Assembly (NCBI RefSeq): GCF_028747785.1
Contig: NZ_CP118158.1
Location: 1-64,000, forward strand
Direction of reading: 5' to 3'
DNA from: Halosimplex aquaticum
GTDB taxonomy: Archaea > Halobacteriota > Halobacteria > Halobacteriales > Haloarculaceae
DNA length: 64,000 nucleotides
The translations under genes were made by a program, and so were the position numbers. Positions within the stretch are counted from its first letter, which is position 1; each line of letters opens with the position of its first letter. A model generated the notes under the pieces. That model did no database searches. It had not been told where the DNA came from and worked only from the letters and a program-made list of their open reading frames with translations. Shown one piece after another: positions 29,646-38,570 of this stretch.

Positions 29646-30596
29646 AGCAGCGCGGGCGCGGCGAGTCCGCCGGCGAACAGGAGCGAGTGGACGAACAGCG
29701 TCTGGCCCACCCGTTCGAGCGCCGGATTGAGCGCCTCGCCGTCGGTGCGTTCGAGCACGGTCTTCGAGACTATCGCCGCGAGCGGCAGCGAGAGGAGCGG
29801 CGCGAGCGCCCACTGCCCGTACTCCGGGTCGAGCGCGAAGACCACCGGGACGACGTAGGCCATCCCGACGAGGGCGAGGAACTCGACGCGGCTCCAGCGG
29901 TAGCCGAAGCACCGCGAGGGTCCGCTTCCCCGCGGCGGCGTCGCTCTCCCTGTCGCGGATGTTGTTCACGACGAGGATCGCCGTCGAGAGGGCCGCGGCG
30001 GGGAGACTGGCGACCACGGCCGCGACCGGGAGTGTCTCCGGTGGGATCCCGGTCGGGAACAGACCGACTGGCGCGTACATGACCGCCTGGACGTAGTAGG
30101 TACCCGTGACGGCGACGACGCCGAAGTAGACGAACACGAAGAGGTCGCCGAGGCCGCGGTAGCCGTAGGGGAACGGTCCGCCGGTGTAGAGGACGCCCGC
30201 CGCGATGCCGGAGAGGCCCACGACGACGATGGGGAGGCCGCCGACGGCGACGAGCGGGACCCCGACGACGACCGCGAGCCCGTAGGTGGCGACCATCGCC
30301 CACTTGACCCGCCCGGCCGGGATGAGTCCGCCGGCGGTGACCCGGGTGAACCCCTCGCGGTCGTCGGTGTCGGCTCCCTTCATCGCGTCGTAGTAGTCGT
30401 TCGCGAAGTTAGTCCCCACCTGGATCAGGAGCGCGCCGACGAGCGCCGCGAGCCAGGTCTCTGGGGTGAACACCTCATCGTGGAAAGCCAGCCCCGCGCC
30501 GACGATCACCGGCGCCGACCCCGCGGGGAGGGTCTGGGGCCGCGCGGCCATCAGCCACGCCCGCGTCTTCGAGACCTGCGCGTCTGCAGTCGACAT
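29642..30596 (-). CDS. menA: 1,4-dihydroxy-2-naphthoate polyprenyltransferase, frameshifted
   Basis: About 318-residue UbiA-superfamily membrane prenyltransferase that attaches the polyprenyl tail to DHNA. First Asp-rich motif NFANDYYDAMKGADTDDREG (binds the Mg-diphosphate), second in NNIRDRESDAAAGKRTLAV; eight or nine hydrophobic helices. Near 29918 the frame breaks between KRTLAV and FGYRWSRVEFL, and the rest continues through AYVVPVVFALDPEYGQWALA. First gene of menA-menC-menE, start at MSTADAQ. Confidence 0.9.
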
Positions 30597-30709
30597 TACC
30601 GGCTACTCGGGACCCGTCGAGTGTCAAAGTTGGCATCCGCCGCGGTGGGCGGACCGGCGGAGAACTACCGACGAGGCGACGCGTCCCGACGCCGTGAAAC
30701 CGGCCGACG

Positions 30710-30820
30710 TCAGCCGGGCGTCGGGTCGCCGTCGCCGAGAATCCTGTCGATGATGCTCTGTCGATCCGGTGCCTTCTCGTCCTCGTCGTCGGGCGTTGGG
30801 AAGTCGGGCATGTCTGGCAT
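30710..30820 (-). CDS. putative 36-residue acidic protein upstream of menA
   Basis: Reads MPDMPDFPTPDDEDEKAPDR followed by QSIIDRILGDGDPTPG. Too short for confident calling, but the composition (acidic, Asp-rich, haloarchaea-like), the clean ATG and stop, and the minus-strand orientation shared with menA support it. No domain is visible. If translated, it would be the first member of the menA transcript, with its stop about 115 bp before the menA start. Confidence 0.4.
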   Translation of the reverse strand: MPDMPDFPTPDDEDEKAPDRQSIIDRILGDGDPTPG

Positions 30821-30877
30821 TGGACCGAGTTCCTCCGCTCGCTTTGTGCCTCCACGCGGGTAAGGGCTGTCCCGCGA

Positions 30878-31405
30878 TCAGCCGAGCGCCCCACATGCCA
30901 GTCGCCGACGGACGCGCCGCCGCAGATGCGCGACCTTCCGGCGCACGTACGACTCCTCGACGTACTCGGCGTCGAGGTCGGTGAGAACCCGGCGCATCTG
31001 CTCGGAGCCGCGGTCCCGGTCGATGCCCGCGTCCCGGAGGTGCTTCAGCGGGTGCCGGCGCCAGTTGTACTCCTCGTGTGCGTACACGTCGATTCGGCCC
31101 CGTGCCTGCCTGACGAGTACGGCGTGGAGCTGTCTGTCCGCGAACGGCGAGTCCCGGTAGACCCAGCTCCCGTTCGTCTGGTTGCCGAGCGGGGTGTAGT
31201 GGTACATGCTCACCGGGTTCCAGCGGAACCCGTACTCCGAGAGGCGCGACTCCACGTCCTCTATCGGACGCTCGATCGTCCCGGCGTATGCGCTGGGATA
31301 CACGCGATACGTCTCAGGCACCACCGATCGGACCGCCCGGTCGAGCCAGGGGCCGATAGCTCGACGGACGCGGTATCCGAGCCGTCGCTCGACGGACTGG
31401 GCCAT
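30878..31405 (-). CDS. conserved haloarchaeal hypothetical protein
   Basis: 175-residue basic/acidic mixed protein that I do not recognise. It has no signal peptide or membrane segment. Middle region GFRWNPVSMYHYTPLGNQTN and IDVYAHEEYNWRRHPLKHLR is rich in aromatic residues; the C-terminus is Arg-rich (RRKVAHLRRRVRRRLACG). Position between menB and menA suggests nothing specific. Intact frame. Confidence 0.6.
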   Translation of the reverse strand: MAQSVERRLGYRVRRAIGPWLDRAVRSVVPETYRVYPSAYAGTIERPIEDVESRLSEYGFRWNPVSMYHYTPLGNQTNGSWVYRDSPFADRQLHAVLVRQARGRIDVYAHEEYNWRRHPLKHLRDAGIDRDRGSEQMRRVLTDLDAEYVEESYVRRKVAHLRRRVRRRLACGALG

Positions 31406-31572
31406 ACCCGGTTTTCGGCCGCGAATCGGGAGAACGTTACGGCGGCGACTCTGGATCCGATGTCGGATGAAAGACAGGGATCGATCGAATTACGGACGCC
31501 ATCCTCGTTCTGACCGCCGTGAGGTAACAGCGCGGTATGCGTGCGAACTGAGCATCCTGGTAGCGTGTCTGT

Positions 31573-31698
31573 CCGGCGCCTTCGGCGCCGGTTCACGTGA
31601 GCGGCTTTGCCGCTCGCGTTTTTTCACTCATGTTATTGCCGCCCGGGTTTCCGCAGCACGCCTCTGGCGCGCGAGGAAACCGGGGCGGGGAAAAGATG
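31573..31698. repeat. Hairpin cluster C downstream of menB
   Basis: Three inverted repeats in a row: CCGGCGCC-TTC-GGCGCCGG (31573-31591), GAGCGGC-TTT-GCCGCTC (31599-31615) followed by GCGTTTTTTC, and an imperfect 14-bp pair CCGCCCGGGTTTCC / GGAAACCGGGGCGG (31639-31652 and 31675-31688) that ends in GAAAAGATGA. The hairpin plus T6 looks like an intrinsic terminator on the plus strand, but no plus-strand gene ends here. Layout matches clusters at 6.2 and 41.5 kb. Confidence 0.6.
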
Positions 31699-31702
31699 AC
31701 CC

Positions 31703-32604
31703 CTAGTAATACCAGTCGTAGTCGTCGAAGTCGGGGTCGCGGCCCTCGTTGAAGGCGTCGCGGCCCTCCTTGGCCTCGTCGGTCATGTAGCCGAGGCGGG
31801 TCGCCTCGCCGGCGAACACCTGCTGGCCGACCATGCCGTCGTCGGCCGCGTTGAACCCGTACTTGAGCATGCGGATGGCCATCGGTGACTTGCTGGTGAT
31901 CCGGTCGGCCCAGTCGAGGGCGGTGTCTTCGAGGTCCTCGTGGGGGACGGCCTCGTTGACCATGCCCATGTCGGCGGCCTCCTCGGCGTCGTAGGTCTTG
32001 CCGAGGAAGAATATCTCGCGGGCCTTCTTCTGGCCGACCTGGCGAGCGAGGTACGCCGAGCCGAAACCGGCGCCGAAGGAGGCCACGTCCGGGTCGGTCT
32101 GGAGGAACTTCGCGTGGTCCTCGCTGGCGAGCGTGAGGTCGCAGACGACGTGCAGGGAGTGGCCGCCGCCGACGGCCCAGCCGGGGACGACGCAGACGAC
32201 GGGCTTGGGGATGTGGCGGATGAGGCGCTGGACTTCGAGGATGTGGAGGCGCCCGGCCTCCGCGGCGCTCTGGGTCTCGTTCTCGCCGTCGTCACCCCGG
32301 TACTCGTACCCTCGTCGCCGCGGACGGACTGGTCGCCACCGGCGCAGAACGCCCAACCGCCGTCTTTCGGCGAGGGGCCGTTGCCGGTCAGGAGGACGCA
32401 GCCGATATCGGACTGGCGCTTGGCGTGGTCGAGCGCGGTGTAGAGTTCGTCGACGGTGCCGGGGCGGAAGGCGTTGCGGACTGCGGGGCGGTCGAAGGCG
32501 ATGCGGACGGCGTCGACGGCTGTTCCGCGGTGGTAGGTGATATCGCGGAAGTCGAACGCCTCGACCGGTTCCCACCGGCCGGGGTCGAAGATCTCGGAAA
32601 CCAT
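31703..32604 (-). CDS. menB: 1,4-dihydroxy-2-naphthoyl-CoA synthase, frameshifted
   Basis: About 300-residue crotonase-fold enzyme that cyclises o-succinylbenzoyl-CoA. Features: FDRPAVRNAFRPGTVDELYT, the oxyanion-hole AFCAGGDQSVRG, and VVPGWAVGGGHSLHVVCDLT. The MenB-type C-terminus MTDEAKEGRDAFNEGRDPDF is present. One G is missing from GAGGG(G)TAC near 32318, separating GGDQSVRGDEG from YEYRGDDGENE. The RidA gene lies 36 bp upstream on the same strand. Confidence 0.92.
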
Positions 32605-32640
32605 GGCCGGTGCTCGGGTCGGACCGCGCAAAAAGATTCC

Positions 32641-33027
32641 TCAGTCGGTCACGACGGCGGTCGCCTCTACCTCGACGCACAGGTCGTCGTCGACGAGGCG
32701 GCTGACTTCGACCATCGTCGAGGCGGGGCGGACGTCGCCGAAGACCTCGCCGTGGGCCCGCCCGACCGCCTCGTAGTCGTCGATGTCGGTGACGTACATC
32801 CGGGTGCGGACCACGTCCGACAGCGAGGCGCCCGTCTCCGCCAGTGCGGCCTCGACGATCTCCAGCGCGGCCTCGGTCTGTTCGTAGGGGCCGTCGCCGA
32901 TGACCTCGCCGTCCTCGTCGACCGGGGTGGTCCCGGAGACGTGGACCTGGCCGTCGACGGCGACGGCTCGCGAGTAGCCCACGTGTGACTCCCACTCGGT
33001 CCCGCTCGAAACGGTCTGGCGCGACAT
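32641..33027 (-). CDS. RidA family protein
   Basis: 128-residue Rid/YjgF/UK114 protein, which hydrolyses reactive enamine/imine intermediates in the archetype. Pattern SRAVAVDGQVHVSGTTPVDE and the active-site Arg in SDVVRTRMYVTDIDDY are visible. In place of the usual C-terminal VEVEAxA there is LCVEVEATAVV, which fits. Close spacing to menB suggests cotranscription, an association with menaquinone synthesis that is not explained by known chemistry. Confidence 0.9.
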   Translation of the reverse strand: MSRQTVSSGTEWESHVGYSRAVAVDGQVHVSGTTPVDEDGEVIGDGPYEQTEAALEIVEAALAETGASLSDVVRTRMYVTDIDDYEAVGRAHGEVFGDVRPASTMVEVSRLVDDDLCVEVEATAVVTD

Positions 33028-33185
33028 GTGAGCCGACTGACGCGGCGGACACCTCGGTCTTGCGGTCGCGCGGGCGGGGCTCGTCGGCCGGAACTGTCCG
33101 ACGGCGCCGACTATCTCGGACGATACTGGGCCGCAGGCGTTTTAGCGTCGGCCTCCGAAGTCGGCGTACTCACCCAGCGCTCGCC

Positions 33186-34412
33186 ATGACAGAGACGTTC
33201 TACGACCTCCTCGGCGTGGCCGACGACGCGAGCACCGAGGAGATCGAGACGGCCTACCGCGAGGCCATCAAGCGGGTCCACCCCGACGTGAGTGACGACG
33301 TGGACGCCGGCGAGCGCACGAAGCGGCTCAACGAGGCGAAGCGGGTGCTCACCGACGAGGACGAGCGCGCCCGCTACGACCGACTGGGCCACGAGACCTA
33401 CACGGGCGAGAGCCCGAGCGGGTCCAGCACGACCCCGAACGGTCGCGGACACGCGGCGGGCTCGGCTCGGACCTCGGGGGCCGGCACGAGTTCAGATTCT
33501 GACCAGAGCGGTTCGACCAGGCGAGATTCGACCGGGCGCTGGAGCGAGTGGGCTGCGGGCAGCCAGCGTCGGGGGACCGGGGAGACGGATCGCCCGGGCG
33601 AGAGCACGTGGCGCGGGTCCCAGCAGCGCGGCCGACGGTCCGGCCGCCGCCGGGAGTCACGCGGCCGCGGCCGTCGCTGGGAAGACGGCTCCGACGCCGG
33701 TCGTACGGGCCCGACCGGCGGCCGTGGAACGGAACGAGCGGCGAACGACGGTGCGGGAGCGAGCGACGGTGCGGGTAACGGGGACACCGGATCGGCAGCG
33801 GCCGGGAGCGGCGTCGGGCGGTCGAACGGCGGCGCGGCACGGGCCGGCGGCAGCACGGCTCGATCGCCGGGCGACGGGACGACTCGATCGCGGGGCGACT
33901 CGACGGGCCCGGCCTGGCAGTCGAGCGGGACGGCGGCGGACGAGGGGTCGCCGTCCGCCCAGCGGCAGGCCGCGGCCGGGTCGACCGACGGACCGAACGC
34001 CGACTGGTCCTGGAACGCCTGGCAGTCCACGGGCGCGTGGGCCGTCCGCCAGGGTTCCGAGCGCACGCGTCGGCTCCGCCCGAGCCGCCTGTTCCCGAAG
34101 GGCCAGTCGCTCGTCATCCTCGGGTCGATATTCTTCCTCTACCCCTTCTTCGTCGGGAGCGTGCTCTATCCGCGGTTCCCCCTCGCCGCGCGGGTGGCCA
34201 TCGCGGTCTGCACGCTCCTGACGTTCGCGTACCTCCTGTCGATTCCGGAAGCCGCGATCGCGATTTACGGGCTCTGGAGCGTCCTCGTACCGGTCGTCCT
34301 GATCGCCGTCCCCGGCGTGAGTCTGTTCTCCCTGGTCGGCGTCGTCGGCCTCGTCGCGACGTGGGTCCCGCTCGGACTCTCGGTGTTGACCTACTCACTG
34401 GTGCGGCCGTGA
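33186..34412 (+). CDS. membrane-anchored J-domain protein with long low-complexity middle
   Basis: 408 residues. J domain at 1-70 with intact HPD (REAIKRVHPDVSDDV) and the closing ERARYDRLGHE; then about 220 residues of Ser/Gly/Arg/Thr low complexity with Trp-containing patches (TGRWSEWAAG, WNAWQSTGAWAV); then four hydrophobic helices (LVILGSIFFLYPFFVGSVLY onward) ending at VLTYSLVRP. There is no zinc-finger or C-terminal client domain, so it is a J-only co-chaperone tethered to the membrane. No DnaK is nearby. It stands on the opposite strand inside the men locus. Confidence 0.8.
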   Translation: MTETFYDLLGVADDASTEEIETAYREAIKRVHPDVSDDVDAGERTKRLNEAKRVLTDEDERARYDRLGHETYTGESPSGSSTTPNGRGHAAGSARTSGAGTSSDSDQSGSTRRDSTGRWSEWAAGSQRRGTGETDRPGESTWRGSQQRGRRSGRRRESRGRGRRWEDGSDAGRTGPTGGRGTERAANDGAGASDGAGNGDTGSAAAGSGVGRSNGGAARAGGSTARSPGDGTTRSRGDSTGPAWQSSGTAADEGSPSAQRQAAAGSTDGPNADWSWNAWQSTGAWAVRQGSERTRRLRPSRLFPKGQSLVILGSIFFLYPFFVGSVLYPRFPLAARVAIAVCTLLTFAYLLSIPEAAIAIYGLWSVLVPVVLIAVPGVSLFSLVGVVGLVATWVPLGLSVLTYSLVRP

Positions 34413-34434
34413 CGGAGAGGGGCCGAGACCTCGG

Positions 34435-36205
34435 TCAGCTATCGGACGCGATCCGCTCGCAGACGCGCTCGTGGAGCGTCTCGCGGACGCGGTGGCTGGC
34501 CTCGCCGTCGACCCGCACCTCGATGACCTGCGTGCCGTCGCTCGCGAGTGAGTCGCGATAGGCCTCCGCGAAGCCCTCGGCGTCCTCGACGCGCCGGAAC
34601 TCCAGGCCGTAGAGGTCGCCGGTCGGTTCGAAATCGAGGCCGTGGGGCGTCTTGAACTGGTCGGTGAAGGGGGGATCGAACGACTCGATGGGGAGGAGGT
34701 GGAAGATGCCGCCGCCGTCGTTGTTGATCAGCACGACGGTCGCGTCGACGCCGCAGCGCGCGACCGAGAGGAGGCCGTTCATGTCGTGGTAGTACGCCAG
34801 GTCGCCGGTCACGAGCACCAGCGGATCGTCGGTGGCGCTCCCGGCGCCGAGGGCGGAACTGGTGATCCCGTCGATGCCGCTGGCGCCGCGGTTGCCCAGC
34901 ACGGTCAGGTCCGCCGGTCGGGGGCGGCCGAACCGGTCGCAGTCGCGGACCGGCATGCTGTTCGAGACGAACACGGTCGCCGGGTCGGGCGCTTGCGCGA
35001 CGACCTCGGCGAGGACCGCTCCTCGAAGAACCGCTCGTCGGCGCCGGACTCGACGGTGTTCCAGTGGACCGCCTCGGCGCGCTCGAAGCGGTCGCGCCAC
35101 TCGCCGGAACCCACTCGCGTCCGCGCGGTCGCCCAATCTCTCGGCGAACGCCGAGGCGACGGCCGACGGATCTGCCTCGACGTAGTCGGTGGCCGTGAAC
35201 TCGGCTTCGGGCCAGTCGCCCGCCGGGTCGACCACGACCTGTCGGGCGTCCGCGTCGCGCAGGAAGCGCCGGAGGGCCTTCGACGTGGGCGAGGCGCCGA
35301 CACGGACCACGAGATCGGGATCGGGCCAGCCCTCGGCGCCGAGATAGGAGTCGTAGCCGCCGCAGACGAGGTGGTCCTCCGCGAGCGGCCCGTAGCGGAG
35401 CCCGGACAGCGGATCGGCGAGCAGCGGCCAGCCCGTCGCGCCGAGGAGCGCGCCGATAGCGTCCGGGTCGCAGACCCCGGATTCAGCGGCCCGGCGACGA
35501 TCAGTCCGCGCTCGGCGGCGTCGGCGGCGGCCGCCACGTCGTCGATAGCCCGCTCGTCGGGTGTGAGCGTTCCGCCCGCCGTCCTGACGAAGGGGCCGTC
35601 TCGACCGTCGCTCCCGAGCGGTGCGGTCTCGGCGAGCGAGTCGGGCACGTCGCCCGGTCGCTCGACGGGTTCCAGCGGTTTCGCGACGGGGACGTTGAGG
35701 TGGACAGGGCCGGGGTTCGCGCCGGTCGTCTTCGCGACGGCGCGGTCGGCGGCGACCCGGAGCGAGCGGAGCCGACGCGCATCGGGCGCGGGTTCGGGGA
35801 GTTCGCGGTACCAGCGGACGGCGTCGCCGTAGAGCTTCGTCTGGTCGACGGTCTGGTTGGCGCCGCTGTCCGAGAGCTCGCGGGCCGGTCGGCGGTCAGC
35901 ACGAGTAGCGGGACGCGGGACTGGTCCGCCTCGACGACCGCCGGGTGGTAGTTCGCGGCGGCGGTCCCGGAGGTGCAGACCAGCGCCGTCGCTTCGCCCG
36001 TGCGTCGGCCCCGGCCGAGCGCGAAGAACGCGGCCGAGCGCTCGTCGAGCACGGAGTAGGTCCCGACGTCCGGGTGGTCCGCGAAGGCGACGGTCAGCGG
36101 CGTCGACCGACTCCCCGGGGAGATACAGGCGGCGGTGACGCCGCTCGCGACGAGTTCGTCGACGAGCGTTCGACCCCACAGGGTCGCGCGGTTCGGTGCG
36201 GTCAC
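34435..36205 (-). CDS. menD: SEPHCHC synthase, four frameshifts
   Basis: About 590-residue thiamine-diphosphate enzyme that joins isochorismate and 2-oxoglutarate. N-terminal CISPGSRSTPLTVAFADHPD and GRRTGEATALVCTSGTAAAN; middle SDSGANQTVDQTKLYGDAVR; TPP-binding GDLAYYHDMNGLL and INNDGGGIFHLLPIE. The reading frame must change near 35880, 35480, 35105 and 35020; each piece aligns to the next part of MenD, so the gene is whole apart from indels. GTG start. Forty-six bp downstream of the menF stop; operon. Confidence 0.9.
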
Positions 36206-36235
36206 GCGGACCTCACCCGGTTCGGTGCGGTCACC
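36190..36235. repeat. 16-bp direct repeat over the menD start
   Basis: GGTTCGGTGCGGTCAC (plus strand) occurs twice, 30 bp apart, once covering the menD GTG start and once upstream in the menF-menD spacer. It provides a second copy of the start context, which quickly meets a stop. Probably a small tandem duplication. Confidence 0.5.
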
Positions 36236-36251
36236 CGCTGGCGGCGTCCGG

Positions 36252-37597
36252 TCATTCGAGCGCGTCGAGGACCGGGCGGTACTTCAATTGCACCTCGTCC
36301 CACTCGCGGTCCGGGTCGCTGTCGCCGACGATGCCGTTGCCGGCGAACAGCGTGGCCCGTCGACCCGTCGCGACCGCCGACCTGATCGCGACGGCGAAGG
36401 TCCCGTCGCCGTCGGCGCCGAACCAGCCCACCGGCGAGGCGTACCAGCCCCGCTCGAACGTCTCGGTCTCCGTGATCGTCTCCAGAGCCTCGTCCGGGGG
36501 AAGTCCGCCGACCGCCGGCGTCGGGTGCAGCGCCTCGACGAGCGAGAGGACGTGGTCGTCCTCCGCGAGTTCGGCGGTCACCGGCGTCTGGAGGTGCTGG
36601 ACCGTCGCGAGCCGGCGAACCGTCCGGTCGCCCGTCGAAATCGACGTGGCGAACGGATCGAGTTGCGCCTTGATCGCCTCGACGACGAGTTCGTGCTCGT
36701 GGCTGTCCTTCGCGCTCTCCTGGAGCTTGCTCGCGAGCCACTCGTCTTCTTCGGGGTGTCGCCCCGGCCGGTCGACCCGGCGAGCGCCTCGGTCGTGACC
36801 GTCCGGCCGTCGCGGCTGACCAGCCGCTCGGGCGTCGCGCCGAAGAACTGGCCGCCGCCCTCGGGCGCCACGAGGAACCGGAAGCAGTCGGGGTAGGTCT
36901 CCGAGAGGCGAGCGTACACCGCCGGGACCGACAGTTCGTCGCGCAGGTCGACGGTCAGCGCCTGCGCGAGGACGACCTTCCGGAGCGTCCCGCGCTCGAT
37001 GCGTTCGACGGCCGCCTCGACCTGCCGGCGCCAGCCGGCGTCGTCGGGGGTGTACGTTCGTCGCTCGATCCCGGGACCGCCGGTCGGCAGTTCGTCGTCA
37101 AGCGAGGCGACGCGCTCGGCCCACTCGCCGAGTCGCTCGTCGGCGGTCGATGCCGCCGACGGGCCTGTCGCGGTCGCCACGACCCACGTCGATCCGTCGG
37201 CGTCCGAGACGACCTGCACGGCTGGGAGGACGAACTGCGCGTCCGGGAAGCCGTCCCACTGGGACTGCCCGTCGTCCTTGTCGTCCTCGTGGAAGGCGAA
37301 GCCGCCGAACAGGCGCGGTCGCGCCGCGCGCGGCAGGTCCGACGCGACGGTCCGGCCGGCGAACAGCGCCTCGCCCGCGCGCCGAACGGTGTCGAATCGA
37401 CCGGGGCCGTCCGCCGCGATCGTCGCCGCCGACCCGCCCGCGGCGACCTGCTGGCCGGCCTCCGACCAGGCGACCGCCGGTCGGGGGAGTTCGCGCAGGA
37501 CGGCCCCGACCGGCACGGGGCCGACCTCGCGGCCGCGCGTCGCGATGGTCGTCTCGCCGGGGTCGACCGACGACTCGTCACCACGCAGAGGTTCCAT
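36252..37597 (-). CDS. menF: isochorismate synthase, frameshifted
   Basis: About 448-residue chorismate-binding enzyme that converts chorismate to isochorismate, the first step to menaquinone. Conserved pieces: RIERGTLRKVVLAQALTVDL, FRFLVAPEGGGQFFGATPER, TVTTEALAGSTGRG, HPTPAVGGLPPDEALE, and AGNGIVGDSDPDREWDE. A C is missing in ACACCCCG near 36765, between GRGDTP and EEDEWLASKLQESAKD. First gene of menF-menD; divergent from the ribbon-helix-helix gene. Confidence 0.92.
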
Positions 37598-37793
37598 CTC
37601 CAGGCGCTTAGCACCGTGTGCCTTTCAGCCTAACTACTTCGCCCGGGCCGCCTCCCTCGCCGTTCGGCCGCGTACGCGACCCGCCGTTGCCGGTCGCCGA
37701 TCGACCGCCGGAGCGGCCGAAGACCCGGACGACTCAAGACGCAAAAATCGCACGATGGGGGGCTGTCCGGGCCGGATATAACCCCCGCCAGAG

Positions 37794-37800
37794 TTAAATA
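37794..37800 (+). promoter_or_regulatory. TATA box of the ribbon-helix-helix gene
   Basis: TTAAATA, 29-35 bp before the ATG, in a divergent spacer shared with menF. Confidence 0.55.
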
Positions 37801-37828
37801 CCCCCTCACCGAAGATTCGACCGATCCG

Positions 37829-38044
37829 ATGCCCAAGGTTGATCTCACGATCCCCGAACACCTCGAAATGCGCATCACCCAGCTCGTCGAGCAGGGTGAG
37901 TTCCTCAACCGGGAGGAAGCCATCGAGGACCTGCTCTCGACGGGGTTGAAGGCATACAAGACGAGCGGACCGATGGACGACGACGAGGACGCGGGGTACG
38001 AGGACGACGGGATGATGGGCCACGAAGACGAGTACGTCTTCTGA
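37829..38044 (+). CDS. ribbon-helix-helix (CopG/DUF7120-like) protein
   Basis: 71 residues. N-terminal RHH fold (KVDLTIPEHLEMRITQLVEQ, then GEFLNREEAIEDLLSTGLKA), the strand carrying the DNA-contacting alternation, followed by a very acidic disordered tail (DDDEDAGYEDDGMMGHEDE). Probably a dimeric DNA-binding regulator; the acidic tail is typical of haloarchaeal members. Leaderless by its TATA spacing. The target is unknown, though the divergent menFD operon is a natural candidate. Confidence 0.82.
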   Translation: MPKVDLTIPEHLEMRITQLVEQGEFLNREEAIEDLLSTGLKAYKTSGPMDDDEDAGYEDDGMMGHEDEYVF

Positions 38045-38082
38045 GCGCTCGCTGAACACCTGTGTGACCCACTGACGGACAA

Positions 38083-38090
38083 TTCTTAAA
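38083..38090 (+). promoter_or_regulatory. TATA box of the UPF0058 gene
   Basis: TTCTTAAA, 25-32 bp before the ATG, giving this gene its own promoter separate from the RHH gene just upstream. Confidence 0.55.
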
Positions 38091-38114
38091 CCGGCGGTTA
38101 CCGTACTGGGCCGC

Positions 38115-38393
38115 ATGCACAAGGACGAACTGCTGGAGCTACACGCGCAGATGGTGCTGATCAAGGACTACTTCGCCAACCTCGAAGACGTGGACTCGAC
38201 GCTGTTCGACCCCTACGAGGAACTCGACGTCACGCCCGACGACGTCCACAAGTCCAAGAGCGAGCACAAACACGCCGTGTTCGTCCTCGGCAACGCCCTC
38301 GCCACCGCCATGAGCGAAGACGAGTTCTCCGACGCCGGCCGCGTCGGCAAGCGCATGAAGGAACTCGCCGAAGACGCCGAGAAGAAGCTCTAG
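38115..38393 (+). CDS. UPF0058 family protein
   Basis: 92-residue, largely helical archaeal protein of unknown function (UPF0058), recognised from MHKDELLELHAQMVLIKDYF and HKHAVFVLGNALATAMSEDE. No catalytic signature. Complete, short, with its own promoter. Confidence 0.85.
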   Translation: MHKDELLELHAQMVLIKDYFANLEDVDSTLFDPYEELDVTPDDVHKSKSEHKHAVFVLGNALATAMSEDEFSDAGRVGKRMKELAEDAEKKL

Positions 38394-38570
38394 ATCGGCG
38401 GTACGTCGCAGACAGTTCGTCCCACTGGGCTGGGACCCGCGGAACGGGAGACGGGCATCGACGCTACAGTCCCGGCGACCGCCGGGAGTCGGACGGGTGG
38501 ACGGTCGCGGAGAGGAGGTCGGGTGGACGGTCGCCGGTGGCTACTTGTCGCTTCCGCGCGCAGTCGACGC

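Noticed and set aside
26964..30596. One continuous open frame of about 1,210 codons covering menA, menC and menE, which might suggest a triple fusion protein
   Set aside because: The 3' parts of menA and menC are in other frames, and the in-frame stretches across them are Arg-rich shadow sequence. Overlapping ATGA and GTGA stop-starts mark three separate genes.
31599..31625. Hairpin plus T6 as the terminator of menB
   Set aside because: menB is on the minus strand, where the T-run becomes an A-run ahead of the stem, the wrong order for a terminator. No plus-strand gene ends there.
34435..36205. Programmed frameshifting in menD or others
   Set aside because: There are too many sites, of different types and both directions, without a shared slippery sequence, in unrelated genes, and confined to one part of the window. 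Sequence error explains it better.
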